Shown here piece after piece: positions 33,572 through 33,662 of a DNA stretch of 33,662 nucleotides. Source of the DNA: Methylophaga sulfidovorans (GTDB lineage: Bacteria > Pseudomonadota > Gammaproteobacteria > Nitrosococcales > Methylophagaceae); contig NZ_FOSH01000012.1 of NCBI RefSeq assembly GCF_900114205.1, positions 59,290-92,951 of the forward strand, written 5' to 3'. Under the pieces are notes generated by a model. It was not told the DNA's origin, made no database searches, and saw only the letters and a list, made by a program, of their open reading frames with translations. The stretch's first letter is position 1. Each line of letters starts with the position of its first letter. Position numbers and translations under genes: made by a program.

Positions 33572-33662
33572 GGGGCTGATCCAGATAATACTTAAAAAGG
33601 TATTATCTGAGCATGAGAAAAAGCCGATTGAGCTGGTACAAGCAACAGCGATTAATTGAGTT
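33572..33662 (+). mobile_element. Left end of an IS1595-like insertion sequence (runs out of window)
   Basis: The end probably starts ggggctgatccagataatac. A hairpin (cagataatac/gtattatctg, 33582-33591 and 33600-33609) lies directly before the transposase start, as is common in IS ends to block read-through. The right end is outside the window, so target duplications cannot be checked. Confidence 0.6.
33613..33662 (+). CDS. IS1595-family transposase, N-terminal fragment (cut by window end)
   Basis: The ATG at 33613 opens the frame MRKSRLSWYKQQRLIE, which matches the conserved first residues of IS1016/IS1595-type transposases (KSRLS..KQ.RLIE.F). Only 16 codons are visible. No further domain can be checked. 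Confidence 0.7.
   Translation, partial: MRKSRLSWYKQQRLIE

Overview
The window looks like a chromosomal segment of a moderately AT-rich, methylotrophic gammaproteobacterium. Methylophaga or a close relative is my best guess, inferred from content. The clearest metabolic marker is a subunit A of the formyltransferase/hydrolase (formylmethanofuran dehydrogenase-like) complex at 31607-33268, an enzyme of tetrahydromethanopterin-linked formaldehyde oxidation. A copper amine oxidase, a GFA-family protein and the GreB, Zur and DksA types fit the same picture. I saw no rRNA, tRNA or CRISPR array.

Layout. 1-2113: the C-terminus of an acidic Glu-Pro repeat protein and a short-form malate:quinone oxidoreductase. 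2198-4316: a chemotaxis pair, made of a CheW-like protein whose CheW fold is interrupted by a degenerate CZB-like domain and a soluble chemoreceptor with an intact C-terminal CZB zinc site. 4579-8691: an AraC regulator converging on a minus-strand group (small secreted double-CX13C protein, copper amine oxidase, His/Met-rich CtaG-like membrane protein). 9009-11524: a TIM-barrel isomerase-like gene overlapping a membrane desaturase, then a convergent TetR regulator.

11696-14329 is a chromosomal integron: a divergent IntI integrase, an attI region rich in TTATRAGGCC repeats, and three cassettes each ending in a recognisable attC. Two further foreign-looking genes without attC (a secreted protein and a GFA protein) follow. 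Next come a double-Cache-type chemoreceptor gene broken by two frameshifts (15836-17951), a lytic transglycosylase, a helix-hairpin-helix protein, a methyltransferase remnant and greB.

21772-33268 reads as a zinc-starvation island. One operon encodes a MerC-like protein, a cysteine-poor DksA paralogue, a COG0523 metal GTPase and a DUF1826 protein; zur follows. A second operon encodes an ABC ATPase, a TonB receptor, two DUF3526 ABC-2 permeases, a second COG0523 GTPase and the lone fhcA. The two operons share a near-identical palindromic element in their leaders (21772-21786 and 25046-25060), which I infer to be the Zur operator. A C1-pathway zinc enzyme placed directly behind a COG0523 GTPase in such an operon is the most novel point here. 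The right edge holds a TonB-receptor remnant and the start of an IS1595-like insertion sequence.
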